NCBI RefSeq assembly: GCF_014646875.1
Contig: NZ_BMOC01000007.1
Span: forward strand, 62,001-126,000
Length of the DNA: 64,000 nt
Reading direction: 5' to 3'
Source: Halobellus salinus
GTDB taxonomy: Archaea; Halobacteriota; Halobacteria; Halobacteriales; Haloferacaceae
In this document: piece by piece, positions 53,283 to 61,930 of the stretch
How positions within the stretch are numbered: position 1 is the stretch's first letter
Layout of the letters: every line of letters begins with the position of its first letter
Made by a program: the position numbers and the translations under genes
Notes under the pieces: generated by a model
Told to the model about the DNA's origin: nothing
The model's input: only the letters and a program-made list of their open reading frames with translations
Database searches by the model: none

Positions 53283-53303
53283 GTTCGGGACGGGACCCGG
53301 CGA

Positions 53304-53954
53304 TCAGTCGTCGGCCTCCCCAGCCAGCCGCGACGGCGGCGGGTACTGCGGATCACGTTCCTCCGCGGGGGCCCGGCCTCCCGGGCCGGTCGATCCGGGA
53401 ACCACACACCGGTCGGCGCGACGGTTCACGTGGGTGTAGTCTTCCGGGGCGTTCGCCAGCGGGTGGGCGGGGTTCTCCCGCCCGTCGATCCGGGCGGCTC
53501 TGAGCTCTCCGAAGCCCGCGATCCGGGCGCGGATCCCCCGCCAGTGAGACTCCCCACCCGGCGGCACCCGGCCACGCCCCGTCGGGCGCCAGTCGGCGTC
53601 GCCGCCGCCGGCCAGGACTTCGGCGTTGACCGCGGCCGCGAGTTCGTCGTGGTCGACGAGCACGCCGATCCGGGCGTGGTCCGGGGTCCGGGCAGCGAGC
53701 ACGTCGAGGCCGAGGTGGAGCGCGCGATACTCCGCGACGTTGTTGTCGGGGGCGGCGTCGGGGACGGACACGCGGGCGACCCGGCTGCCGTCCCGGGTTT
53801 CGATCACGGCGCCGAGCCCGCCGCCACTCCGCCGGTAAGAGCCATCGGTCGCGACGTAGAAGTGGCGGTGGTGGGTTCGCGGCGGGTGCGCGATGTGTGG
53901 TGTCGGCGCGTCGTCGAACAGGTCACGGAGCGTCGACCGGCCGTGAGCGGCCAT
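53304..53954 (-). CDS. RNase H-like protein (RNase HI family)
   Basis: A 216-residue RNase H fold. YVATDGSYRRSGGGLGAVI supplies the first Asp, DNNVAEYRALHLGLDVL the Glu, and IGVLVDHDELAAAVN the Asp of the DED(D) set; the last Asp may be DRCVV near residue 180. The N-terminal ~35 residues (TLRDLFDDAPTPHIAHPP) are a haloarchaeal extension, and the insertion rich in Gly/Arg (about 115-140) and the C-terminal tail are unusual for plain RNase HI. It would cleave RNA in RNA:DNA hybrids. Convergent with maeB. Confidence 0.85.
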   Translation of the reverse strand: MAAHGRSTLRDLFDDAPTPHIAHPPRTHHRHFYVATDGSYRRSGGGLGAVIETRDGSRVARVSVPDAAPDNNVAEYRALHLGLDVLAARTPDHARIGVLVDHDELAAAVNAEVLAGGGDADWRPTGRGRVPPGGESHWRGIRARIAGFGELRAARIDGRENPAHPLANAPEDYTHVNRRADRCVVPGSTGPGGRAPAEERDPQYPPPSRLAGEADD

Positions 53955-54050
53955 ACACTCGCTTGCGAGCGGCGGTTGATAAAGATGTCCCGCGGTGGAT
54001 CGGACCTCACTGTCGACACGCTTAGGCAGCGAGCCGACGAACAGCCCGGT

Positions 54051-54566
54051 ATGGCCCCCGCTTCATCCTTGATTGCGGCCGATTTGATGACGACCGACGT
54101 CGACACCGTCGCGCCCGACGACGACATCGGCGAGGTGCTCGGCCGACTCGCCCGTGCGGAGTTCAACGGGGTTCCGGTTATCGACGACGGCGCCCTCGTC
54201 GGGATCGTGACCCAACGCGACCTCGTCGGCCTGTTCGAGACCGAGGACCGGACGCTCTGGATCCCGGTCGGGTTTCCGCCGTTTCTGGAGACGCTCACCT
54301 ACGCCGTCGACGTGTCGTGGGACGATCTCGACCTGGGGATCGACCTCCTGCGCAACACCAACAAACCGGTTCGGTCGGTGATGACCACGGACCTCGTGAC
54401 CGTCGACCGCGAGGCGTCGCTCGACGGCCTGCTGAACCTGCTCGCCGACGAGGAGCGCGACATCAACCGGGTGCCGGTGGTCGACGGCGACGAACTCGTC
54501 GGGATCGTCGCCCGCCAGGACGTGCTCCGGGCGCTCCGCGACGAGCGCCGGGCGGGCGGGGCGTAG
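54051..54566 (+). CDS. CBS-domain pair protein
   Basis: A 171-residue protein of two CBS domains and nothing else. First: LMTTDVDTVAPDDDIGEVLGRLARAEFNGVPVIDDGALVGIVTQRDLV split at about residue 11-58; second: VMTTDLVTVDREASLDGLL and INRVPVVDGDELVGIVARQDVLRAL from about residue 107. A ~45-residue linker (WIPVGFPPFLETLTYAVDVSW) separates them. CBS pairs bind adenine nucleotides or SAM and regulate partner proteins. A minus-strand RNase H gene starts divergently 96 bp away. Confidence 0.88.
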   Translation: MAPASSLIAADLMTTDVDTVAPDDDIGEVLGRLARAEFNGVPVIDDGALVGIVTQRDLVGLFETEDRTLWIPVGFPPFLETLTYAVDVSWDDLDLGIDLLRNTNKPVRSVMTTDLVTVDREASLDGLLNLLADEERDINRVPVVDGDELVGIVARQDVLRALRDERRAGGA

Positions 54567-54611
54567 CGCGTCGGCGCCGCGGCGTTTCGCCGACCCGGTG
54601 ACCCCGGCCGA

Positions 54612-54887
54612 TCAGAACGGCTCCTCGCCCCGTCGTTCGTTGAGCGCGTCGCTTATCAGGAACGCCCCGTCGTCGTCGAACCCGTAGGTGGTCGCGTTCG
54701 CACCGCCGTCGACGACGATCGCGAGCCGGCCCGCGTAGGAGGCGTCGCCCGTCTCGTACCCCTCAATGACGGTCACGGGGAACCCGTCAGTCGAGAACCG
54801 GTCGCCGAACGCGTAGTAGTCGTTGTGCGCGGTTTCGATCCGGTCGCGCTCGTCGTCGGTCGGGGGTCGGGCGGTGAACTCCTCCAT
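54612..54887 (-). CDS. small acidic haloarchaeal protein, function unknown
   Basis: A 91-residue acidic protein (MEEFTARPPTDDERDRIETAHNDYY). It looks like one alpha/beta domain: a helix, then FPVTVIEGYE, RLAIVVDGGANATTYGF and a C-terminal FLISDALNERR helix. No cofactor motif. The composition and start are typical of real halophile genes. I do not recognise the family. It is divergent from the DMT transporter gene. Confidence 0.75.
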   Translation of the reverse strand: MEEFTARPPTDDERDRIETAHNDYYAFGDRFSTDGFPVTVIEGYETGDASYAGRLAIVVDGGANATTYGFDDDGAFLISDALNERRGEEPF

Positions 54888-54971
54888 CGGATCGAGAAGA
54901 TCAGTCGGACGGCAAAAAACCGCCGGCCCACGAACGAAACGTTCAGGCCGGCGGGGCGACCCACTCCGGGT

Positions 54972-55901
54972 GTGAGCCGGTACCGAAACCTCCTGTTGTT
55001 CCTACTGCTCGCAACCGCGTGGGGTTCGGCGTTCATGGCCATCAAGGCGGGGTTGGCCGACATCCCGCCGGTGCTCTTCGCGGCGTTCCGGTACGACATC
55101 GCGGGAGTGTTGATGCTGGGGTACGCGTTCTACGCCACCGACACCCCGATCCCACGGACGCGTGGACAGTGGGGTCTCGTCGCGGTCGGGGCCACACTGA
55201 TCATCGCGGGCTATCACACCCTGCTTTTCATCGGCGAGACCGACCCCGCTGTCACCTCCGCGGCGGCCGCGGTGATCGTCAGTCTCAGTCCCGTACTGAC
55301 GACGGGGTTCGCTCGGGTGTTTCTGTCCGACGAGCGGCTGACCCTTGTCGGGCTCGCGGGGCTGCTCTTGGGGCTGGTCGGGGTTGTCGTCCTGTCGAAC
55401 CCCGATCCGGATAACCTGCTCGCCGGCGGTGCCGTGGCGAAGCTCCTGGTCTTCGGCGCGGCCGCCGCGTTCGCGCTCGGGTCGGTTCTGACCCGCCGGA
55501 TCGAAGCCGAGCTCCCGGTCGAGACGATGGAGGCGTGGGCGATGGTCGGCGGCGCCCTGATCATGCACGGCATAAGTCTCGGGTTAGGGGAGTCAGTCGC
55601 GGACGTAGCGTGGACCGTTGAAGCGGTCGCGGCGCTGGGGTACCTCTCGGTCGTCGCGAGCGCGCTCGGGTTCCTCGTCTACTTCGACCTCCTGGACCGG
55701 TTGGGACCGATCCAAATCAACTTGGTCTCGTACGTCGCGCCGATCTCCGCGGCGATCGCGGGGTGGGTCGTGCTCGCCGAGGTGCCGACGACCAACACCG
55801 CGATCGGATTCGTCGTCATCTTCGCCGGATTCGTGTTGGTGAAGCGGCGAGCGATCCGGTCGGAGATCCCGCGGCTCCGGCGACTGGTGTCGCGATCGTA
55901 G
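54972..55901 (+). CDS. DMT-superfamily (EamA) transporter
   Basis: From GTG 54972 a 309-residue protein with ten TM helices in two EamA repeats: LLFLLLATAWGSAFMAIKAGL begins the first, LLVFGAAAAFALGSVLTRRIEAELP the second, with the FDLLDRLGPIQINLVSYVAPISAAIAG helix pair (described by position, about residues 235-262) as the C-terminal signature. Such carriers export or import metabolites or amino acids; the substrate is unknown. The basic tail RRAIRSEIPRLRRL follows the positive-inside rule. Confidence 0.88.
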   Translation: MSRYRNLLLFLLLATAWGSAFMAIKAGLADIPPVLFAAFRYDIAGVLMLGYAFYATDTPIPRTRGQWGLVAVGATLIIAGYHTLLFIGETDPAVTSAAAAVIVSLSPVLTTGFARVFLSDERLTLVGLAGLLLGLVGVVVLSNPDPDNLLAGGAVAKLLVFGAAAAFALGSVLTRRIEAELPVETMEAWAMVGGALIMHGISLGLGESVADVAWTVEAVAALGYLSVVASALGFLVYFDLLDRLGPIQINLVSYVAPISAAIAGWVVLAEVPTTNTAIGFVVIFAGFVLVKRRAIRSEIPRLRRLVSRS

Positions 55902-55915
55902 TCCCCCTCCGGAGG

Positions 55916-57070
55916 TCAGAACAGCCGTTCGGAGGCCAGTTCCGCCCCGTCGACCAGCGACTCGAGTTTCCTCCAGGCGATCTCGGGGTGGAGTGCGCCG
56001 AAGCCCGCGAACGTCCCCAGTCCACAGTCCGCACCGGCGACGACCCGCGTCGGGTCACCGACCGCGTCGGCGAAGGTCTCGATCCGGTCGGCGATCACCG
56101 CCGGTGGTTCGACGTAGTTGATGTTCACGTCGATCACGCCCGGAACGAACACCCAGTCGTCGGGGAGGTCCGCCTCCGCGAGGGTGACGTGATCGTGTTG
56201 GTGACACGGGTTCGCCTGTTCCAGCAGGAACCCGCCGACGTCAGCCTCCGTCAGGTGGGGTAGCACTTTCTCCAACGCGATGTCGTGGTGGTGCGGGCCC
56301 TCGTAGTTCCCCCAGCACGTGTGGATGCGGACCTGCTCGCGCGGGACGTTCTCGAGGGCCCGGTTGAGCGCCGCGACGTGCGTCTCGACGACCTCGACGA
56401 ACTCCTCGTCGGTCCGATGTTTGAACTTCAGGTGTCGACCCCCGAGCAGGTCGGGGGCGTCGATCTGTAGTGTCGCCCCGGTCTCCGCGACGAGTTCGTA
56501 CTCCGTCCGGAGCGCCTCGGCGACCGCGTCAGTCAACGCTTCGTGACTCCCGTAGTACTCGTTACCGAGGTACGACGAGACCGTCCCGGGCGCGGCAGCG
56601 GTCACGAACGTCCCTTTGAAGTCGGCGTCGACGGCGTCTATCGCGTTGTCGAGGCGGGCGCATTCGGTCCGGGCGGCCGCCTCACCACGGTACTCGATCG
56701 GTCCCGTCGCGGCGGGGATGGTCGCGTCCGGATCGGACCACTCGCCGAACGTCGGCACCTGTTCTGCGTACGTCGGGAACTCCTCCAAGTCGGCCCACTG
56801 GATCGCGGGGACCTCGCCCTCGAATCCGGACAGCCGGTCGACGACGTACGTCACGAACGACGGGCGACCCTGCTCGCCGCCGGTCGCGATGTCGATGCCG
56901 ATCTCGTCCTGTCTGGCAACGACGGATTCGGTGGCTTCCTGGATCGCCCCGTCGAGGGCGTCGGCTGTCCCGTCGTCGCGTTGGAAACGCTCGAGCAACG
57001 ACTCCGGCCGGGGCAGGCTTCCAACGTGGGTCGTGAGAATCCTGTCGTGGCTGCGGGTTGGTGCGCTCAC
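55916..57070 (-). CDS. MetE-like cobalamin-independent methionine synthase family protein
   Basis: From GTG 57070 a 384-residue UROD/MetE-like barrel. TTHVGSLPRPESLLERF (N-terminal), LQIDAPDLL, RIHTCWGNYEGPHHHDIALEK with His and Cys zinc ligands, FLLEQANPCHQHDH, and VVAGADCGLGTFAGFG with the last Cys. This is the archaeal core-MetE type, shorter than plant/bacterial MetE, which methylates homocysteine using a corrinoid protein or methylfolate donor. GTG 57094 is an alternative start. An AT-rich promoter precedes it. Convergent with the DMT gene. Confidence 0.88.
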   Translation of the reverse strand: MSAPTRSHDRILTTHVGSLPRPESLLERFQRDDGTADALDGAIQEATESVVARQDEIGIDIATGGEQGRPSFVTYVVDRLSGFEGEVPAIQWADLEEFPTYAEQVPTFGEWSDPDATIPAATGPIEYRGEAAARTECARLDNAIDAVDADFKGTFVTAAAPGTVSSYLGNEYYGSHEALTDAVAEALRTEYELVAETGATLQIDAPDLLGGRHLKFKHRTDEEFVEVVETHVAALNRALENVPREQVRIHTCWGNYEGPHHHDIALEKVLPHLTEADVGGFLLEQANPCHQHDHVTLAEADLPDDWVFVPGVIDVNINYVEPPAVIADRIETFADAVGDPTRVVAGADCGLGTFAGFGALHPEIAWRKLESLVDGAELASERLF

Positions 57071-57089
57071 ACGTCGACCGTACGTCACT

Positions 57090-57155
57090 GGCACAATAAT
57101 ACTTACTGTAGCGCATATTATATCCTGTATATATTTCCTATAGTTATTATTTGCC
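57090..57155 (-). promoter_or_regulatory. AT-rich promoter region of the MetE-like gene
   Basis: About 65 bp of strongly AT-rich DNA in a GC-rich window. On the minus strand TAAGTATTATTG lies about 30 bases before GTG 57070, and a second TATA-like block, GATATAATATGC, about 15-20 bases further up. Two stacked boxes suggest alternative starts or overlapping regulation. The rest of the 57071-57319 gap holds nothing recognisable. Confidence 0.55.
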
Positions 57156-57319
57156 GCAGCAGGTGGTGCTGCACCGGACGGGAGGACGGGACGTTGCGGC
57201 GGAGAGACTCGCCCGAGTCGTTCCGCGTGGGCACACGTACGGCGGAGAAGACAGGGTCCGAGTCCGGTGCGTGGCGGGAGTTGGCGGCGACCCTGGCGAA
57301 ACGACCGCTACCGGTCCGG

Positions 57320-57931
57320 TCACACCTCAATGTCGTCCGTGTGGAACGCACCCTCATCGACCTCGGGGTCGTACTCCTCGACCGCCGAAAGGATCATCTC
57401 CAGGGTCGACTCGGGGCTCCACCGCGCGGTGTTGATCGCCAGGTCGTAGAAGGAGCGGTCGTCGACGTCGATGCCGTAGTACGAGCGGTACCGGCCGGCC
57501 TCGCTAACCTCCCGGACGCGCATCTCGGCCTCCATCTCTTCTCTGTCCGCTGTCCGCTCGACGCGGACCTCGTCGGGGGCGTCCAACCAGACCCGGAGGT
57601 CCGCGCGGTTGCCCGCGAGCCACCCCGCGAGCCGGGATTCGAGAACGAACGGCTTGTTCGACGCGCCCCACTTCTCGGCGATCGTCCGGAGGCGGCGGTC
57701 CAACGCGCGGTCGATCTCGTCGGTCTCGTCTGTCTTCGCGATGAGTTGCGACAGCGACATCCCCCGGTCGTCGGCCAGCTCCCGGAAGATGTCGCCGCCG
57801 GAGACGTAGCCGCAGTCGAGCGCCGTCGACAACCCTTCACACACCGTGGTGGCACCGCACCCCGGGGGTCCCGAGACGGTGATGAACAGGTTACTGTCGA
57901 CCGACCGCGTCGGAAGGTCGTCGTCAGTCAT
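57320..57931 (-). CDS. cmk: cytidylate kinase, archaeal AAA type
   Basis: A 203-residue P-loop nucleotide kinase phosphorylating CMP/dCMP. LFITVSGPPGCGATTVCEGLS is the P-loop (about residues 15-35; the usual GPPGSGTTT variant reads GPPGCGATT), then YVSGGDIFRELADDRGMSL, VLESRLAGWLA, WLDAPDEVRVERTADRE and RYRSYYGIDVDDRSFYDLAINT, all typical of archaeal Cmk. A TATA-like CTTTTAGTG about 22-24 bases upstream of ATG 57931 suggests a leaderless mRNA. Confidence 0.92.
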   Translation of the reverse strand: MTDDDLPTRSVDSNLFITVSGPPGCGATTVCEGLSTALDCGYVSGGDIFRELADDRGMSLSQLIAKTDETDEIDRALDRRLRTIAEKWGASNKPFVLESRLAGWLAGNRADLRVWLDAPDEVRVERTADREEMEAEMRVREVSEAGRYRSYYGIDVDDRSFYDLAINTARWSPESTLEMILSAVEEYDPEVDEGAFHTDDIEV

Positions 57932-58296
57932 AGTCGGCGGTTGTCGCCTGCACACTAAAAGCCGCTGGGAGACGCCGGTAAGGGCGTGCGAGAGAGTCAC
58001 ACGGACGGCTCAGGCAGCACACAGCGGCAGCGAGGCGGAGCGTCGGTCCCGGCCGGCGTGCGTGGCCGTCGAAATCGGACGGAGCCGCTGCCCGCCACCA
58101 TCGCGGGGTCCGTGTTTCGCGTCGTCTTCTCGACACTTGAGCTCGTGAGAACGATCCAGATCAGAGTATAAACGTTTTTCGCGGCGCTAATCGACGCATA
58201 AAATGTCGATCGAGTCGGTGTGCGGTCCTGAAATCGGGTGAAAACGCGCCAACGCTCTGGCGGCTATATGATCCCCCGAGCCGTGTGTCCGGGTAG
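57932..58296 (+). promoter_or_regulatory. 365-bp intergenic region with three promoter-like AT clusters
   Basis: Divergent gap between cmk and the small membrane protein gene. It holds the cmk promoter (57948-57957), a TATA box GGCTATATGA at 58261-58270 about 30 bases before ATG 58297, and an unexplained AT-rich cluster at 58165-58205 (AGTATAAACG, GACGCATAAAATG). No coding frame is credible. Confidence 0.5.
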
Positions 58297-58578
58297 ATGT
58301 CGAGTTCCCACCCGCCGTTCGGCTCCGAACGCGTCCGCCGGGTCCGTGAAGCGATCGAATCGCCGCCCGCTGGGCTGTCGACACCGGTTGCGTACCTCAC
58401 TGCGCCGATCCGGTTCGTGGCCTTCTGGATGGCGGTCGCGCTGCCGTTCCTCTCGCTCCCGCTTCTCGTGGGGGGACTCGGAGGGAGCGAACCCGTCGTT
58501 CTCGGCGCGCTGCTCGCGGTGAACGTCGTCGCGCTCGTGGTCGGGCACGGCTACCGCGCGGACAACGGCGCCGCGTGA
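58297..58578 (+). CDS. small two-helix membrane protein
   Basis: A 93-residue protein with a polar N-terminus (PPFGSERVRRVREAIESPP) and two hydrophobic helices (about residues 38-58 and 66-84). Own TATA box about 30 bases upstream. Not recognised as a known family. Its acidic/polar start and good promoter support it as real. Confidence 0.72.
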   Translation: MSSSHPPFGSERVRRVREAIESPPAGLSTPVAYLTAPIRFVAFWMAVALPFLSLPLLVGGLGGSEPVVLGALLAVNVVALVVGHGYRADNGAA

Positions 58579-58702
58579 CCCGGTCGGGGGAGTCTGGGCC
58601 GTCCGGCCGTCGAACCGCCCTCCGTCGGGCGCTCACTCGAGGCCTGTCGAGTCGCTCCACGCGGACCGTTAGACGTTACGGGACGGACGGTCTACGCCGA
58701 GT

Positions 58703-59284
58703 ATGGCAGACACACCGGACGACACAGTCGACGGGTACGTCGCCGACCTCCGCGCGAACCGCGAGGAAAAAGACGACTTTTTCTCCGACCACCCGCAGTC
58801 GCCGATCCCGCCGGAACACCGCGAGGCGTTCTCGGGGCTGGACTACTTCGATCCCGCTCTCGACTACCGGGTTGAGGCGTCGGTCACCGTCCACGACGAC
58901 CCCGACCCGGTGCCCATAGAGACCACCGCCGGCAACGAGGTCCGGTACGTCCGGGTCGTGACGTTCGGCTTCGACCTCGGCGGCGAGGCCGTCGAACTCC
59001 ACGGCTACAAGCAGCGGCCCGAGGACGACGAGGAAGCCGTGTTCGTCCCGTTCCGCGACAAGACCACGGGGCAGGAGTCCTACCGCGGGGGGCGCTACCT
59101 CGAACTCCACCCCGAGGGCGACCTCGGCGACGGCGACGGCGACGTCGTCACGCTGGATTGCAACCTGGCGTACACCCCCTTCTGCGCGTTCAGCGACACG
59201 TTCTCGTGTCCGCTCCCGCCCGAGGAGAACTGGCTCGACGTCGCGGTTCGGGCCGGCGAGCGCGGGTGGGACCCAGGGGAGTAG
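58703..59284 (+). CDS. DUF1684 family protein
   Basis: A 193-residue protein matching DUF1684: VADLRANREEKDDFFSDHPQSPIPPEHREAFSGLDYFDPALDY (N-terminal core, about residues 13-55), FGFDLGGEAVELHGYKQ, VFVPFRDKTTGQESYRGGRYLEL and the C-terminal LDCNLAYTPFCAFSDTFSCPLPPEENWLDVAVRAGER region, where CPLPPEEN is the family signature. Function unknown; all-beta fold predicted. No signal peptide. Confidence 0.9.
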   Translation: MADTPDDTVDGYVADLRANREEKDDFFSDHPQSPIPPEHREAFSGLDYFDPALDYRVEASVTVHDDPDPVPIETTAGNEVRYVRVVTFGFDLGGEAVELHGYKQRPEDDEEAVFVPFRDKTTGQESYRGGRYLELHPEGDLGDGDGDVVTLDCNLAYTPFCAFSDTFSCPLPPEENWLDVAVRAGERGWDPGE

Positions 59285-59324
59285 CCGTCGAAAGGGGTTT
59301 GCTTCGGCCGCCGTAGGGGAACGT

Positions 59325-60413
59325 ATGGACCCACGCGTCCGCGAACACGCACAGACGGTCGTCGACCACTCCGCCGACATCGGGTCGGGCGATCAGGTCG
59401 TGATCAGCGCCCCCGCTGCGGCGTCTGATCTCGTGGTCGCGCTCCACGAGGAGTGCGCCGACCGCGGCGCCCATCCGGTCTCACTACACAGCGACTCCCG
59501 CGCGAACCGGGCGTTCCTCCGGCACCACGACGGCGACTTCGAGACGCCCGAACACCTGCTCGCGATGTACGAGGCGATGGACGCCTATATTGCGGTTCGT
59601 GGCGACGTCAACGCCACCGAGACCGCCGATATCGACCCCGAGGTCAACGCCGCCTACCGTCGGGCTATGAAACCCGTTCTCGAAGAACGGCTCTCGAAGA
59701 CGTGGTGTCTCACACAGTACCCCACCTCCGGCAACGCCCAACTCGCGGGAATGAGCACGGAGGGCTACGAGAACTTCGTGTGGGACGCTGTGGGCCTCGA
59801 CTGGGACGAACAGCGGAAACACCAGGCGCGGATGGTCGAGATCCTGGACAACGCCGACGAGGTCCGGATCCGGTCGGGCGAGGAGACCGACGTGCGGATG
59901 CGGATCGCGGGCAACACCACACTCAACGACTACGGCGAGAAGAACCTTCCCGGCGGCGAGGTGTTCACCGCGCCCGTCAAGGAGTCGGTCGAGGGAGAGG
60001 TCTTCTTCGACATGCCGCTGTACCGCCAGGGTCGGGAGATCGAGGACGTCCGCGTCCGGTTCGAGGACGGCCGGGTCGACTCCTACAGCGCCGGGCGGAA
60101 CGAGGACGTTCTCGATGGCATCTTCGAGACCGACGAGGGCGCGCGGTACCTCGGCGAACTCGGGATCGGGATGAACCGCGCGATCGATCAGTTCTCGTAT
60201 AACATGCTCTTCGACGAAAAGATGGGCGATACGGTGCACATGGCCGTCGGGTCGGCGTACCCCGCGACCGTCGGCGACGAGAACGAGACGAACGAGAGCG
60301 CAGAGCACGTGGACATGATCGTCGATATGAGCGAGGACTCGGTCATCGAGGTCGACGGCGAGGTCGTCCAGCGGGACGGGACATTTATGTTCGAGGAGAG
60401 GCTCGAAGAGTAG
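59325..60413 (+). CDS. M29-family aminopeptidase
   Basis: A 362-residue thermophilic-type aminopeptidase (AmpS/PepS). The metal-binding residues fall in NLPGGEVFTAPVKESVEGEVFF (first Glu, about residues 206-216), ELGIGMNRAIDQF (second Glu region), and MGDTVHMAVGSAYP with the His of the C-terminal set; AEHVDMIVDM gives the final HxD-like pair. Typical length is about 365-410 residues. It releases N-terminal residues from peptides in the cytoplasm. Follows DUF1684 by 40 bp. Confidence 0.9.
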   Translation: MDPRVREHAQTVVDHSADIGSGDQVVISAPAAASDLVVALHEECADRGAHPVSLHSDSRANRAFLRHHDGDFETPEHLLAMYEAMDAYIAVRGDVNATETADIDPEVNAAYRRAMKPVLEERLSKTWCLTQYPTSGNAQLAGMSTEGYENFVWDAVGLDWDEQRKHQARMVEILDNADEVRIRSGEETDVRMRIAGNTTLNDYGEKNLPGGEVFTAPVKESVEGEVFFDMPLYRQGREIEDVRVRFEDGRVDSYSAGRNEDVLDGIFETDEGARYLGELGIGMNRAIDQFSYNMLFDEKMGDTVHMAVGSAYPATVGDENETNESAEHVDMIVDMSEDSVIEVDGEVVQRDGTFMFEERLEE

Positions 60414-60461
60414 GACGGATCGTTGTCAGGGACCTCACACGGCCAAAGCCGCGGACGGACC

Positions 60462-60662
60462 TCAGGCGTCGAACCCGTTCCGCCTGAGTGCCTCCGCCAG
60501 GTCGCCGTCGGGGTCGGCCGTGAACTCGACTAGCGACGATTCGGGTCGTGTGGTCGTATACAGGTCCGAGTCGATGTTATCGGGAATCTCGTTCGCGTGT
60601 GTCTGATCGACAACGGCGACGGATAGCTTCGGCCCCGTGTCGGTGTCTGATGACTCACTCAT
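60462..60662 (-). CDS. short acidic protein, function unknown
   Basis: A 66-residue acidic protein (MSESSDTDTGPKLSVAVVDQTHANEIPDNI...DLAEALRRNGFDA). Composition is typical of haloarchaeal proteins. No motif recognised. Convergent with the aminopeptidase gene. A T/A-rich spot 60684-60698 lies at a plausible promoter distance. Confidence 0.65.
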   Translation of the reverse strand: MSESSDTDTGPKLSVAVVDQTHANEIPDNIDSDLYTTTRPESSLVEFTADPDGDLAEALRRNGFDA

Positions 60663-60738
60663 CGGTCGTTCCTACGGGCGAGCGATGTTTGGGTTTTGCC
60701 ATTCGAGGATGTCCGACCACCCGGTGGGGCGGTCCGGG

Positions 60739-61788
60739 TCACTCCCACGCCAACCCGGTGGTGTTCGTCGGTGCCGCGAGCGGGCTGGTCGCCAGGTCCG
60801 TGGGCACGTCGGGGTCGTTGTAGCCGCCGGGCGCGACGTCGTTCGGGCCCTGGGGGTAGAACAGCGACGCCAGCAGTTGGATGTGGTCGCGGCCGACACC
60901 CAACTCGAACTGGCCGCCGCCGTAGAGGGCGACCCCGCGCGCTTCGGCCCACTCGACTGTCTCGAACAGCGACTCCACTGTGCCGAACCGCGAGGGCTTG
61001 ACGTTCAGCCACGCGGGCTCGAACGGCAGGTCCTCAACCGACGCGACGCCCGTGATCGGGTAGTCCCACGAGACCCGCGCTTCCTCGCCGTCGAAGCGGG
61101 GTCGCGTCTCCGGCGTGAGTCCGGGGTCCTCCACGACCGCGCCCGGGAACGCCGAGAGGAGCCGGTCGTAGAGCTCCGGGTCGGGATCGAAGTCGACCCG
61201 GGTGCCCTCGTAGAGCCCTTTCAGATCGAGGATCCGGACCGCGTCGGTCGCCGCGACCGCGTCGATCAGGTCGTCGTCCCACGCCGGTGTGGGGTCGAGT
61301 TTGAACTCCGTGTCCGGATAGGCGTCAAGAACGGCGTCGAGCCGCTCCGTCGTCGGCGGCTCACCCAACCGCATCGACGCGACGAACCGGACGGGATCGG
61401 GGTCGCGACCAACCGCCTCGGCAAGCGACAGGCCGTTCTGGCGGAGCGCCAGGTCGAGCGCGGCGGATTCGACCGCCCACCGGCGGTACGCCCGGCCCGT
61501 CTCACGCTCGGGCGGCTTCGTCGGGAACAGGTCGGTGTCGTCGAGGCGGGCCGAAAACGACGCGACCGTGTACTCGCCCGCGAGGTCGAACGTTGCGCCG
61601 GCGAGGGCGTCGTGGTCCTCGGTGTCGTAGGTGACGTCCTCGCCGCGGCCGGTGTGTCCAGTACCGGAGAGGTGGAACGTGGTCGTCGTCCGGACGAACC
61701 CGCTCGAGGTGTCGCGGTCGCGGCGCTCCCACTCGACCGACTCGACCACCAGTGGCAGATCCGCGACGGCGTCGAAGTACTCGTTCAT
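60739..61788 (-). CDS. enolase-superfamily (muconate lactonizing/OSBS-like) protein
   Basis: A 349-residue protein with the enolase-superfamily layout: an N-terminal alpha+beta cap (RTTTTFHLSGTGHTGRGED, YRRWAVESAALDLALRQNGLSL) and a barrel. Likely metal ligands are Asp in RILDLKGLY, Glu in AVVEDPG and Asp in VSWDYPITG; LNVKPSRFG is the KPSRxG catalytic-lysine motif. The other lysine normally in a KxK motif appears as FKLDP, so chemistry may differ. The substrate is unknown. An 80-bp palindromic element ends only 5 bp upstream of ATG 61788, so its promoter is in or beyond that element. Confidence 0.87.
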   Translation of the reverse strand: MNEYFDAVADLPLVVESVEWERRDRDTSSGFVRTTTTFHLSGTGHTGRGEDVTYDTEDHDALAGATFDLAGEYTVASFSARLDDTDLFPTKPPERETGRAYRRWAVESAALDLALRQNGLSLAEAVGRDPDPVRFVASMRLGEPPTTERLDAVLDAYPDTEFKLDPTPAWDDDLIDAVAATDAVRILDLKGLYEGTRVDFDPDPELYDRLLSAFPGAVVEDPGLTPETRPRFDGEEARVSWDYPITGVASVEDLPFEPAWLNVKPSRFGTVESLFETVEWAEARGVALYGGGQFELGVGRDHIQLLASLFYPQGPNDVAPGGYNDPDVPTDLATSPLAAPTNTTGLAWE

Positions 61789-61793
61789 ACCTC

Positions 61794-61873
61794 ATACTGT
61801 CGGCTATAACTACGTGAAGATTTTCGACACCCCGGGGTGTCGAAATACGTCACGCGACGATAGCCGACAGTAT
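61794..61873. mobile_element. 80-bp palindromic MITE-like element, copy 2
   Basis: Identical to 20551-20630 except one base in the right arm. It lies immediately upstream of the start codon of the enolase-superfamily gene, in the same orientation relative to that gene as copy 1 has to thpR. On the minus strand it contributes GTTATAGCC about 20 bases before the ATG, a possible TATA element. Confidence 0.8.
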
Positions 61874-61930
61874 CACAAGACGCGCGAGACGCTGAAAAGC
61901 GTAGCCTCGCCACGAGAAGCGCGGGCGTCG

